DNA of 13,768 bases from contig DAOWMW010000009.1 of the NCBI GenBank assembly GCA_030642865.1, positions 1-13,768 on the forward strand. The letters run 5' to 3'. Of the stretch, positions 6,747-13,768 are shown piece after piece. Below the pieces are notes generated by a model, which saw only the letters and a list, made by a program, of their open reading frames with translations, had not been told where the DNA came from and did no database searches. Numbering within the stretch: the stretch's first letter is position 1; the number at the start of each line of letters is the position of its first letter. The position numbers and the translations under genes were made by a program. This DNA is from Desulfobacteraceae bacterium. GTDB lineage: Bacteria > Desulfobacterota > Desulfobacteria > Desulfobacterales > BuS5.

Positions 6747-7538
6747 ATGGAAATTTTAGTATGTGTCAAGAGAGTTCCTGATACAGCTGAAAATGAGATT
6801 GAGGTCAATAATGACGGCTCCGATATCTCCAGGGACGATCTTGTCTATTCGGTGAACGAATGGGACAATTACGCAGTGGAAGAAGCGATTCAAATTCGTG
6901 ACAATGTTGGTGGAACCGTTACTGTTATTTCAGTGGGAGATGATGATTCGGAAGAAGTTTTAAGAAGAGAGATGGCCATGGGTGCGGATAAGGGGATTCT
7001 CCTTTCAGATGACGCATTTAATGGTTCCGACGGAAAAGGGCTTGCCAGCATTTTAAAGGCTGAAGTTGAAAAAGGTAAATATGATCTTATTATGGCCGGA
7101 GCACAGGCAGATGCTGGTGCCGGTCAGGTTGGCGGGATGCTGGCCGCGATGCTTGATTTACCATACGCATCACTGGTCAATAAGGTAGAAGTTGTTGATG
7201 ATAAAAAGTTGAAGGTTGGTCGTGAAGTTGAAGGTGGGAATGTGGAAATGAATGATATTGAACTTCCATGTGTCCTCTCCATTCAAACCGGTATAAACGA
7301 GCCCCGCTATGTTGGTATTCGTGGTATAAGAAAAGTTGCATCTGTTGAAATACCTGTTCATAATGCCTCTGACCTTGGAATTTCTCCTGATACAGTTGGT
7401 GGCGCTGGTTCCAGGGTAAAAGTATTAGATTATTTTGTACCTGACCTTGGGGAAGGGGCTGAAATGCTCGAAGGAAGTACAGAAGAGATAGTTGAAAAAC
7501 TTGTTGAACTCTTAAAAGCCAAGGGAGGTATCAAATAA
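6747..7538 (+). CDS. etfB: Electron transfer flavoprotein beta subunit
   Basis: The 263-residue protein is typical of EtfB, which together with EtfA forms a soluble flavoprotein taking electrons from acyl-CoA dehydrogenases. It starts MEILVCVKRVPDTAENEIEV. The family signature NEWDNYAVEEAIQIRD lies at about 40-55, a GADKGILLSD segment follows, the nucleotide-binding region is IMAGAQADAGAGQVGGMLAA (about 114-133), and the ETF beta signature VLSIQTGINEPRYVGIRGIRKV is near 175-196. GAGGAGG (6734-6740) precedes the ATG by six bases and decides against an upstream TTG at 6732. The stop overlaps the etfA start by one base, indicating translational coupling. Whether it belongs to the simple or the bifurcating Etf class cannot be settled by eye; the menaquinone oxidoreductase next door favours a quinone-linked, non-bifurcating role. 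Confidence 0.95.
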   Translation: MEILVCVKRVPDTAENEIEVNNDGSDISRDDLVYSVNEWDNYAVEEAIQIRDNVGGTVTVISVGDDDSEEVLRREMAMGADKGILLSDDAFNGSDGKGLASILKAEVEKGKYDLIMAGAQADAGAGQVGGMLAAMLDLPYASLVNKVEVVDDKKLKVGREVEGGNVEMNDIELPCVLSIQTGINEPRYVGIRGIRKVASVEIPVHNASDLGISPDTVGGAGSRVKVLDYFVPDLGEGAEMLEGSTEEIVEKLVELLKAKGGIK

Positions 7539-8509
7539 TGACCCAGGTTTTTGCATATATAATACATAAAGACGGAGTTGCCGATGACACTGCATTGGAG
7601 CTCATAGCAGCGGCTAAAAAAATACAGGCCGATGCACAGGTTACAGCTATTGTGACGGGCTCCGGGAGTGACCTGGATGCTGTTTGCACTGAAGTGGCCG
7701 CATCATACAATGAAGTTTTAAAGATCGATAACGAAAATCTGGCTTACCCCAATGCAGAAATAATCAGGGCTTTGCTGCTTAAAATGCTCCCATCAGATGC
7801 AATACTCCTCGTCCCCCATACTACTTTTGGAATGGACCTGGCACCGGGTCTTTCAATTAAACTTGATGCTGCTTTTGTTGCTGATGTTGTTGAATTTGAA
7901 GGTTTGGATGGTTCAACTCTTAAGCTTGTTCGTCAGGAATACAGCGGGCAGGTAAGTACCCATGTATCATGTGATATTTCATCCGGGGGAGTAATTAATA
8001 TTCGTCCAGGTGCATTTGCTCCAGACGAAAGTAAAGCTGCATCTGGTACTGTAGTGGACAAATCATCAGAAGCCCAGGGCATAACTGTAAAACGAAGTTA
8101 TCTTGAAACTGTGGTTGCAGAAGTTGGTGATGTTGACATTACCAAATCTGACGTTCTTGTTTCCGTAGGCCGTGGTATAGAAGATGAAGATAATATAGAA
8201 ATAGCCCATGATCTTGCAGAAGTTCTGGGGGCTGATGTTTCATGCTCAAGACCCATTGTTGATTCCAAATGGCTTGAGAAATCACGTCAGGTTGGGACTT
8301 CTGGTCAGACAGTAAAACCAAAAGTCTATATTGCATGTGGTATCAGCGGTTCTTTTCAGCATCTTGGCGGAATCAAGGGGTCTCCCTTTATGGTGGCAAT
8401 TAATAAAAATTCCAAAGCTCCTATTTTTCAGGTGGCTGATGTTGGGATTGTTGCAGACATTCTTGAGTTCATTCCCGAGTTTGCAGATAAAGTAAAAGAG
8501 ATGAAATAG
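7538..8509 (+). CDS. etfA: Electron transfer flavoprotein alpha subunit
   Basis: This is a 323-residue EtfA, partner of the preceding gene. The N-terminal half is a Rossmann-like domain (VFAYIIHKDGVADDTALELIAAAKK ... VTAIVTGSG). The C-terminal FAD domain begins near residue 205 at VSVGRGIEDEDN. It continues with CSRPIVD, the FAD contact loop VGTSGQTVKPKVYIACGISG, the signature GISGSFQHLGGIKGS, then AINKNSKAPIFQVADVGIVADILE, all in the usual order. FAD held here is the electron-carrying cofactor. GGGAGGT (7523-7529), inside the end of etfB, is the ribosome binding site. There are no ferredoxin-like N-terminal cysteines, so it is the short EtfA form. Overlap with etfB predicts equal synthesis of both subunits. 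A large palindrome follows 27 bases after the stop. Confidence 0.96.
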   Translation: MTQVFAYIIHKDGVADDTALELIAAAKKIQADAQVTAIVTGSGSDLDAVCTEVAASYNEVLKIDNENLAYPNAEIIRALLLKMLPSDAILLVPHTTFGMDLAPGLSIKLDAAFVADVVEFEGLDGSTLKLVRQEYSGQVSTHVSCDISSGGVINIRPGAFAPDESKAASGTVVDKSSEAQGITVKRSYLETVVAEVGDVDITKSDVLVSVGRGIEDEDNIEIAHDLAEVLGADVSCSRPIVDSKWLEKSRQVGTSGQTVKPKVYIACGISGSFQHLGGIKGSPFMVAINKNSKAPIFQVADVGIVADILEFIPEFADKVKEMK

Positions 8510-8535
8510 GGTTTTTTTTATCCTGTTTTATTTTA

Positions 8536-8699
8536 CTAAGGGTTCGCTCAAAAATAAATTGGCAATTTTAAGTGTTGAGGCGCCCGCCTGACAAGGCGCG
8601 AAAGTACAGTAATATCAGGATATTCCTGCACTTTTGTAACGCAGTCAGGCGGGATGCATCGGCGCTTAAAATGCTAAGTTATTTTTGATCGAGTCCTTA
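8536..8699. repeat. 164-bp imperfect palindrome, probable non-autonomous repeat element
   Basis: The segment folds on itself about 8617/8618. The centre is AATATC-AG-GATATT (8611-8624). The arms share AAAGTnCAGnAATATC, CCCGCCTGAC, TTTTAAGnG and, at the outside, CTCnAAAAATAAnTTnGCA, with scattered mismatches and a few single-base shifts. Arms of about 80 bp would give a very long RNA or cruciform hairpin. It contains no reading frame of note and sits between etfA and the thiolase gene. It could end the etf transcript, or simply be an inserted element. Its ends differ from those of elements A and B, so it is a separate family. Confidence 0.7.
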
Positions 8700-8787
8700 A
8701 GGTCTATACTTCTCCAATGACCAATAACGGAGTGAAATTAATTATGTGACAATCTACAGAATAGTTTTTTATTTTTCAGGAGGAAAA

Positions 8788-10056
8788 ATGTTAAAAAAAA
8801 GAAAAAAATTAGGTAGAGGTGTTGCTGTAATAGGAGCAGGCATGTCGAAATTCGGCATGTTCAGAGATAAAGACTCTAAGGATCTATTTGCAGAAGCATT
8901 CAACGAAACAATAGCGTCAGTGGATAAAGGGGTTGACCCCAACGAAATTGAGGCGCTATATCTTGGAAATTTTTCAAACGATTTTTTTGTTCGCCAGGCC
9001 CATTGGGGTGCAATGATATCAGATTTAATAGGCCTTGCACCAAAGCCTGCCACTAGAACCGAAGGAGCATGTGCATCAAGTGCTTTGGCGTTTAGGGAAG
9101 GGGTCTTTGCCATTGCATCAGGCTTTTACGATATGGTTCTTGTGGGCGGCGTTGAAGAGATGTCAAAATCATCATCAACAGAAGTAGCAGAAGGCCTGGC
9201 CCTGGCCACTGTCCCCTATGAAGGAAAAGTGGGTTTTACCTTTCCCGGCGTTTTTGGCGTAATAGCAACCGCATATTTTGCAAAATATGGCGCTTCACAT
9301 CGAGACCTTATGAATATTACCATAAAAAGTCATAAAAATGCCCCCTTTAACCCCAAATCACAAATCCCTTTCACAGTTTTGGAATTGATGCACGCAAAAA
9401 TTGAAAGCCTTAAAAAAAAAGGGAGGCCTGTTCCTGAATGGAAAAATGAGATCGATTTTCTCAGTGATCCAGGTGCTAATCCCTCCATAGCCTGGCCAAT
9501 GCATCTTTATGACTGCTGTCCCATTAGTGACGGGGCAAGCTGTATGCTTCTGGTTGCAGAGGATTTGGCAAAAAATTTTACTGACAAGCCCCTTTCTGTT
9601 GCAGGAATAGGCCAGGGGAGCGGTAGAGGATTCCATGCCGCACCTTCTTTGACTTCCTTTGAAGCAACAAAAAATGCAGCAGAAGAAGCTTATAATATGT
9701 CAGGATTCAAACCTGAAGATATTCAGTTTTCAGAGGTTCATGACTGTTTTTCCATAGCAGAGATCATACATACTGAAGATTTGGGATTTTTCAAGCCAGG
9801 AGAAGGATTCAAAGTTGCTGAAGAAGGACTTACAGCATTAAACGGCCCCATGCCCATAAATACTTCCGGGGGGCTTAAATCCAAAGGACACCCGGTTGGC
9901 GCAACAGGAACATCCCAGCTCTTCGAAGTCTGGAAACAATTAAGAAATGAAGCAGGGGAAAGGCAGGTTAAAAAAAATAATTTGAGGATAGGGGCAGCCC
10001 ATAATCTGGGAGGCACAGGGGGCACTTGTACTTTTACCATTCTTGAAAGGAAATAA
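8788..10056 (+). CDS. Thiolase-fold acyl-CoA acyltransferase (SCP2-type / DUF35-partnered)
   Basis: This 422-residue thiolase-superfamily enzyme makes or cleaves a C-C bond in a beta-ketoacyl-CoA through a cysteine acyl intermediate. The nucleophile is Cys95 in EGACASS. HDCF (His319) stands where classical thiolases have NEAFA, which marks the SCP2-thiolase/archaeal type. The second His is in SKGHPVGATG (His368), and HNLGGTGGTC ends with Cys414, the likely acid/base cysteine. CAGGAGG (8777-8783) fixes the ATG at 8788 rather than an in-frame GTG at 8746. The next gene encodes a Zn-ribbon/OB-fold partner, an arrangement known from archaeal acetoacetyl-CoA thiolase complexes and from BbsAB benzoylsuccinyl-CoA thiolase. 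No other toluene-pathway gene is visible, so the substrate is unknown. With EtfAB just upstream, a beta-oxidation-like route is likely. Confidence 0.9.
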   Translation: MLKKRKKLGRGVAVIGAGMSKFGMFRDKDSKDLFAEAFNETIASVDKGVDPNEIEALYLGNFSNDFFVRQAHWGAMISDLIGLAPKPATRTEGACASSALAFREGVFAIASGFYDMVLVGGVEEMSKSSSTEVAEGLALATVPYEGKVGFTFPGVFGVIATAYFAKYGASHRDLMNITIKSHKNAPFNPKSQIPFTVLELMHAKIESLKKKGRPVPEWKNEIDFLSDPGANPSIAWPMHLYDCCPISDGASCMLLVAEDLAKNFTDKPLSVAGIGQGSGRGFHAAPSLTSFEATKNAAEEAYNMSGFKPEDIQFSEVHDCFSIAEIIHTEDLGFFKPGEGFKVAEEGLTALNGPMPINTSGGLKSKGHPVGATGTSQLFEVWKQLRNEAGERQVKKNNLRIGAAHNLGGTGGTCTFTILERK

Positions 10057-10060
10057 ATAA

Positions 10061-10477
10061 ATGGAAACAGAAAATATCAGTGATATCTCTTATGAGAAGT
10101 ATCTCAACGAAGACAAATTAATGGGCTCCCGATGCAAAAAATGCGGGGAACTTTATGCTCCTCCCCGTCCCATTTGTATAAAATGTTACGGCACCGACAT
10201 GGAGCTGGTCGAGATGAAAGGGGATGGAAAGCTTGCAGCCTTTACCTGCATATCAGTGGGCCCCCCTTTTATGGTTGAAGAGGGGTTCGACAGAAAAAAT
10301 CCTTATTGTGTGGGAGTTGTGGAACTGGAAGAAGGAACACGGGTAGATGCACGCATTGAAGGGGTTGATACTGGCAAGCCAGAAACCATTAAGGTGGGCA
10401 TGCCGGTATCTGTACATTTTCTGCACAGAGAAAAAAACAATACGCAAATTACATATTTAGCATTTAAACCAAAATAA
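10061..10477 (+). CDS. Zn-ribbon OB-fold protein (DUF35), thiolase partner
   Basis: This 138-residue protein has an N-terminal rubredoxin-like zinc ribbon with Cys25, Cys28, Cys39 and Cys42 (CKKC ... CIKC). An OB-fold follows at about 50-136 (GDGKLAAFTCISVGPPFM, YCVGVVELEEGTRVDARIEGV, GMPVSVHFLHRE). In known thiolase/DUF35 pairs this subunit covers the acyl-CoA entry and is needed for a stable, active complex rather than being catalytic itself. It starts four bases after the thiolase stop, with AAAGG at 10046-10050 inside the thiolase end, so the two genes are co-transcribed and probably made in equal amounts. All four zinc ligands are present and the length is normal. Alternative names such as 'nucleic acid-binding protein' in databases reflect the fold only. 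Confidence 0.92.
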   Translation: METENISDISYEKYLNEDKLMGSRCKKCGELYAPPRPICIKCYGTDMELVEMKGDGKLAAFTCISVGPPFMVEEGFDRKNPYCVGVVELEEGTRVDARIEGVDTGKPETIKVGMPVSVHFLHREKNNTQITYLAFKPK

Positions 10478-10494
10478 TTCGATCTGTGCGGTTA

Positions 10495-10564
10495 GCAGGG
10501 GCAGAATCCATTTCTGCCATGGGGATATGGATATGGACAGGGCGGATATGGAATCCGCCCCTGC
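10495..10564. repeat. Pair of REP-like hairpins in inverted arrangement
   Basis: Two short perfect hairpins, GGCAGAA-tccat-TTCTGCC (10500-10518) and GGCGGAT-atgga-ATCCGCC (10541-10559), face each other. The outer sequences GCAGGGG and CCCCTGC are complementary, so the whole 70 bp can also form one long stem with 20 of 24 arm positions paired. The linker has GGATATGG repeats. It lies in the convergent gap between the thiolase operon and the response regulator gene and could act as a two-way transcription end. CACCC-agt-GGGTG (10601-10613) is a further small hairpin in the same gap. Confidence 0.65.
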
Positions 10565-10633
10565 TTTGAAAAACCGGGGTATTACCTCAGCAGGAAATAA
10601 CACCCAGTGGGTGAAAACACACCCTGTGATCAT

Positions 10634-10670
10634 TTTGGCTAACAGCTAACTGCTAAAGGCTAACCCCTAA
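10634..10670. repeat. Short GCTAA-type degenerate tandem repeat
   Basis: The heptamer-like unit GCTAAC/GCTAAA recurs four times (GGCTAAC, AGCTAAC, TGCTAAA, GGCTAAC), ending at CCCCTAA. The last unit overlaps the stop codon of the minus-strand response regulator gene. No function is assigned. It may be part of a transcription end or a remnant of repeat amplification. Confidence 0.4.
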
Positions 10671-12103
10671 TAAGCAGAAGTTTTTATTTTAACTTTATAT
10701 TTATCAATTTTTGAAATAAGGGTGGGACGGGATATACCCAGCAGTTTAGCGGCCTGGGAACGATTCCCGCTGGTAAAATTAAGGGCCTCTCGCGTTATGA
10801 CCCCTGCCAGAGAGTCCATTATTGAATCAAAAAGATTATCGCAGGAAGAAAGGGTAATTTTTTTTTTAACCCACTCTTGAAAAAGTTTGTCAAAATGTTC
10901 ATCATCGATTCCCTCTTTACCAGCCGTTTTATCATTTTTTTCCTGGGTGGCATGGATAATGTCTTTTTTTTCCAAAGGGCAGCCCTGACTGAATATAAGG
11001 GCTTTTTGTATGGTATTTGCGAGTTCTCTGACATTGCCTGGCCAGGGATATTCGAACAAAGCATCTCTTGCATTATCAGTAATGCCAGGATAAGGAATAT
11101 TCATCTTCCTGGAAAATTTTTCCATAAAATATTCTGTTAAAACAGGCAGATCATCTTTTTTCTCATTTAATTTAGGAAGCCTGAGACTAACAACATTGAG
11201 CCTGTAATAAAGATCTTCTCTGAATTTTCCACAGGCAACCGCTTTTTCCAGATCTCGATTTGTTGCAGCGATTATTCTTACATCAACCGTAACAGGGTTA
11301 TGCCCACCTAAACGTTCAATACTTTTTTCCTGCAAAAGACGCAGGATTTTCGCCTGAATACTAAAAGGCATATCTCCTATTTCATCAAGAAATATTGTGC
11401 CTTTATTAGCACGCTCAATTTTTCCAATTCTGCGGTTTGCAGCTCCTGAAAATGCGCCTTTTTCATAGCCAAAAAGCTCGCTTTCAAGGAGCGTTTCCGG
11501 TATGGCAACACAATTAATAACAAGAAAAGATTTATCACTCCTTAAGCTGTGATTGTAAATGGCTTTTGCAACAAGCTCTTTGCCTGTACCTGATTCACCA
11601 CGTATTAAAACTGTTGCATCCGTGGGCGCCACACGGCCTATGGATTTATATATTTCCTGCATTGGCTGGCTTTTGCCAACAAGCGCATCGGTTGAAGTGT
11701 TTTCAGGAGAAGCATTGATCTGAACCTTTGAATGCATGAAACTTCCGGCCTGAAGTGCTTTTTCGATGAGGTTGAGTATTTCCGGAATGTCAAAAGGCTT
11801 CAATATATAATCAAAAGCACCTGCTTTTATTGCTTCAATGGCAGTATCAGTTGTACCAAATGCCGTCATTATTATTACAGGCAGTTTTGAATCAAGTTTA
11901 TGCATAGCCTTAAATGCTTCAAGGCCGTTTATGCCGGGCATGCGTACATCCATAATAACAAGATCAGGAGAATTTTGCTCCATAGAGCAGATTCCGGCCT
12001 CACCAGTGGAAGCTGTCTGCAGGGTGTAGCCTTCTTCCACAAGAATTTTTTGAAAGCTCTTGCGCAGTTGAGGGTCATCATCTACGATTAAAATTTTTGC
12101 CAT
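10667..12103 (-). CDS. NtrC-family sigma-54-dependent response regulator
   Basis: This 478-residue activator has the normal three-domain plan. The receiver domain (about 1-120) has the acidic pair Asp8/Asp9, phospho-acceptor Asp52, Thr80 and Lys102. The AAA+ domain (about 140-370) has Walker A GESGTGKE (169-176), Walker B GTIFLDEIGD (235-244) and the arginine region FREDLYYRLNV. The C-terminal Fis-type helix-turn-helix reads GNRSQAAKLLGISRPTLISKI. The sigma-54 contact loop is GAFSGA (216-221) instead of the usual GAFTGA; the serine codon is TCA. The protein would hydrolyse ATP to open sigma-54 promoters after phosphorylation by the kinase encoded 23 bases upstream. AAGGGAT precedes the ATG by about seven bases. 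Target genes are not evident; no clear -24/-12 promoter was recognised in the window. Confidence 0.94.
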   Translation of the reverse strand: MAKILIVDDDPQLRKSFQKILVEEGYTLQTASTGEAGICSMEQNSPDLVIMDVRMPGINGLEAFKAMHKLDSKLPVIIMTAFGTTDTAIEAIKAGAFDYILKPFDIPEILNLIEKALQAGSFMHSKVQINASPENTSTDALVGKSQPMQEIYKSIGRVAPTDATVLIRGESGTGKELVAKAIYNHSLRSDKSFLVINCVAIPETLLESELFGYEKGAFSGAANRRIGKIERANKGTIFLDEIGDMPFSIQAKILRLLQEKSIERLGGHNPVTVDVRIIAATNRDLEKAVACGKFREDLYYRLNVVSLRLPKLNEKKDDLPVLTEYFMEKFSRKMNIPYPGITDNARDALFEYPWPGNVRELANTIQKALIFSQGCPLEKKDIIHATQEKNDKTAGKEGIDDEHFDKLFQEWVKKKITLSSCDNLFDSIMDSLAGVITREALNFTSGNRSQAAKLLGISRPTLISKIDKYKVKIKTSAY

Positions 12104-12126
12104 TTATTTTATCCCTTAAAATTTTT

Positions 12127-13596
12127 TCAACAGGGGAGTTGAATAATAAATGTTGTCCCCTTATTCTCTTTGGATTTGACTATGATTTCACCTCCGTGTT
12201 CATCTATAATCCGTTTTGCGATACTGAGTCCTAACCCGGATCCCTCTTCCTTGGAGCTGAAAAATGGCCGAAAAATTTTTTTTTGCATAGACATGGAAAT
12301 TCCAGGCCCATTGTCACCTATGCTTATTTGAACAGCTTTTTCCAATGAATCCTCCGAAGAATCCAAAAACACAATTTTTTCTTCAATTAAAATTTCACCA
12401 TCTTCTCCCATTGCCTCGCATGCATTTAATAATATATTTACCATAACTTCTTTTAACTGTTCAGCGTCTGCCGAAATAGCCGGAAGCTCTCTGTCCACTT
12501 TAACCCTCACATCCGTTTTGTAAGATTCAAGCCTGTGTTTTAAAAGCTCCAGTGCCATATCAACAATCTCTGAAGGATTTATCATATTAAACTGCATTTT
12601 CGGCGGTCGTGCAAATTCAATAAAATTTCTTAAAATAGTGTCAATATATCTAATTTCTTCCGATATTACATCCAGATCGTCCATTTGCGTTTGATTTAAA
12701 TTTAAGCTTCTTTCAAGGGTAAAAAGACGCATCTTCACAGAGGTTAGCGGGTTCCTGACACTATGGGCCATGCCCGCTGCCAGTTTTCCGGCTTGTGCCA
12801 GTTTTTCAGACTGTATCAAACTTTCCCTGCTTTCTTCAAGCTTGGCTGTGGTCTCTTTTATCTTTTCTACGAGGGCATTAACCTGTTTTGAAAAAATCTT
12901 TATTTCGTCTGACACAGGAAATGAATTTTTTTTCATATCAAATTTTAAAGCCAGTTTTCTGATCGGTTCCAGTATCTGTTTATAAAGAATAAAGGATAAA
13001 AAAAATGTAAGTATAATAACAGCCGGGACAGCGCACCAGGCAGTCATGGTAACTATTTGCGCCGATTTTTTATAATTATTGCGGGTTGCCATTATACTTT
13101 TTTTTTGAATAGCCTTAAACTCGTCACAAAGATCAGTAATTGAAACAAACTGTTTTCTCACCTTCCAGTGTTCCCTTGCCCCCTTTTCTTTTTCCCTCTT
13201 TTTATACATATCTATCACTTTGTCCCGTTCAAAAATATAAATTAGATAGTTTGATTCAATATTATTTAAAATAAAACGGGCTTTATCATTGTCAGTATAT
13301 GTGCGTGCCTTTTTAAGCCAAAAAAGAAATTTTTGATTATATTCATCAAGCTGATCCAACCATTTGGACGCATTTGTTAGAAAAAAATAGGTTGTGATCC
13401 CTTTTTGTAAAACCAGAGCATTTTCAAGGTGTTGCGTGGACATCAAAGCATTTACATCACGATCGACCATGGAGGTATAAAGCTTTTGAGTTCTCCAACT
13501 ATACCATATTGTTACCGTGGAACCTAAAATATTTATAGTGGCAAGGGCTGCTATAAGCAGAAAAATTCTATGGCGCAGGGAAATGGCGGGTCTCAT
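12127..13596 (-). CDS. Membrane sensor histidine kinase, partner of the NtrC-type regulator
   Basis: Read from the ATG at 13596 the protein has 489 residues. A short basic N-terminus leads into TM1 (about 11-30), an extracytoplasmic helical sensor region (36-178), TM2 (about 181-205), a HAMP-like linker with coiled coil to about 270, HisKA and HATPase domains. The H-box is AAGMAHSVRNPLTSVK with phospho-acceptor His278; Ser279 stands where an acidic residue is usual. The ATPase part has the N-box NILLNACEAM, GDNGPGI and GSGLGLSIAKRI. AAGGA lies about nine bases before the chosen ATG. A longer frame from a GTG at 13710 would run through repeat sequence and add 38 residues with no family character, so I prefer the shorter form. 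The all-helical sensor resembles four-helix-bundle domains; its stimulus is unknown. It is transcribed first, the regulator second. Confidence 0.9.
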   Translation of the reverse strand: MRPAISLRHRIFLLIAALATINILGSTVTIWYSWRTQKLYTSMVDRDVNALMSTQHLENALVLQKGITTYFFLTNASKWLDQLDEYNQKFLFWLKKARTYTDNDKARFILNNIESNYLIYIFERDKVIDMYKKREKEKGAREHWKVRKQFVSITDLCDEFKAIQKKSIMATRNNYKKSAQIVTMTAWCAVPAVIILTFFLSFILYKQILEPIRKLALKFDMKKNSFPVSDEIKIFSKQVNALVEKIKETTAKLEESRESLIQSEKLAQAGKLAAGMAHSVRNPLTSVKMRLFTLERSLNLNQTQMDDLDVISEEIRYIDTILRNFIEFARPPKMQFNMINPSEIVDMALELLKHRLESYKTDVRVKVDRELPAISADAEQLKEVMVNILLNACEAMGEDGEILIEEKIVFLDSSEDSLEKAVQISIGDNGPGISMSMQKKIFRPFFSSKEEGSGLGLSIAKRIIDEHGGEIIVKSKENKGTTFIIQLPC

Positions 13597-13693
13597 AAGT
13601 TTTTTTCCTTGGGATTGGGGATGAAATAAATTACCCGTAATTGCGCCGGGCTTCTGGTCGCCTTTAAGGCGCATCAAAGGTTGCATACTCGGA

Positions 13694-13768
13694 GCATTTT
13701 GGGCATCCACAAGGGATGCCCCTACGCAATTTTGGCCATTGATGCAACACAGAAGACGGGCACAAGAA
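13694..13768 (+). repeat. REP-like dispersed repeat, copy 2 (runs to the window edge)
   Basis: This matches copy 1 (757-831) over 75 bp with 6 differences. Its hairpin is perfect here: GGGCATCC-acaa-GGGATGCCC. It lies upstream of the histidine kinase and probably continues past the window. The left border, GCATTTTGGGC, is the same in both copies, and flanking bases to its left do not match, so this is a true element end. Confidence 0.75.

Noticed and set aside
8510..8535. Possible intrinsic terminator straight after etfA (AGGG, T tract, ATCCT)
   Set aside because: The stem would have only about three pairs with the T tract in the loop; the long palindrome downstream is a better candidate for ending the transcript.
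8746..8787. Upstream GTG start for the thiolase adding 14 residues
   Set aside because: CAGGAGG at 8777-8783 precedes the ATG at 8788 at ideal distance; the extension contains the ribosome site and has no family match.
8788..10477. Naming the thiolase/DUF35 pair bbsB/bbsA of toluene degradation
   Set aside because: The gene pairing fits, but no benzylsuccinate-pathway neighbour is visible and the same pairing occurs with other acyl-CoA substrates.
11838..12091. Plus-strand open frames inside the response regulator gene, and similar antisense frames in transketolase, Etf and thiolase genes
   Set aside because: They run opposite to clear protein-coding genes with full conserved motifs, lack ribosome sites and show no domain character.

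Overview
The window reads as a chromosomal segment of an AT-leaning, anaerobic, probably sulfate-reducing or syntrophic deltaproteobacterium (Desulfobacterales-like). This is inferred from gene content: a membrane HdrD/DUF224-type electron-transfer-flavoprotein:menaquinone oxidoreductase beside etfBA, a two-part thiolase/DUF35 enzyme, a sigma-54 two-component system, and intergenic spaces filled with small palindromic repeats. No RNA gene, CRISPR array, complete insertion sequence or prophage gene was seen.

Layout. Positions 1-753 hold the 3' part of a radical SAM protein that begins before the window. A REP-like repeat (757-831) separates it from a complete transketolase gene (900-2915). A GntR/UTRA transcription regulator (3141-3878) follows, preceded by a cluster of inverted repeats that look like its own operators. 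A 543-bp non-coding stretch (3879-4421) contains a small terminal-inverted-repeat element, a good sigma-70-type promoter and a tandem 18-bp repeat with 22-bp period. It leads into a 685-residue membrane Fe-S oxidoreductase (4422-6479). After a second element of the same kind come etfB and etfA (6747-8509, overlapping by one base), then a 164-bp near-perfect palindrome, then a thiolase-fold gene and a Zn-ribbon/OB-fold DUF35 gene (8788-10477). A pair of REP-like hairpins fills the convergent gap. On the minus strand a histidine kinase and an NtrC-type sigma-54 response regulator (13596 down to 10667) form an operon. Its upstream region carries a second copy of the repeat found at 757.

How the genes work together (inference). 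Acyl-CoA dehydrogenases would pass electrons to EtfAB, and the membrane oxidoreductase would move them through Fe-S clusters and haem to menaquinone. The thiolase plus DUF35 pair would carry out the C-C bond cleaving or forming step of an acyl-CoA pathway. The GntR protein is the closest candidate regulator of this block.

The points most worth a second look are: the first CCG domain of the membrane oxidoreductase, where every expected cluster cysteine is replaced; the operator-like repeat arrays before the regulator and the oxidoreductase; the two related MITE-like elements and the large palindrome that break up an otherwise coherent electron-transfer/thiolase gene set; and two motif deviations in the two-component pair (Ser after the phospho-His, GAFSGA instead of GAFTGA).
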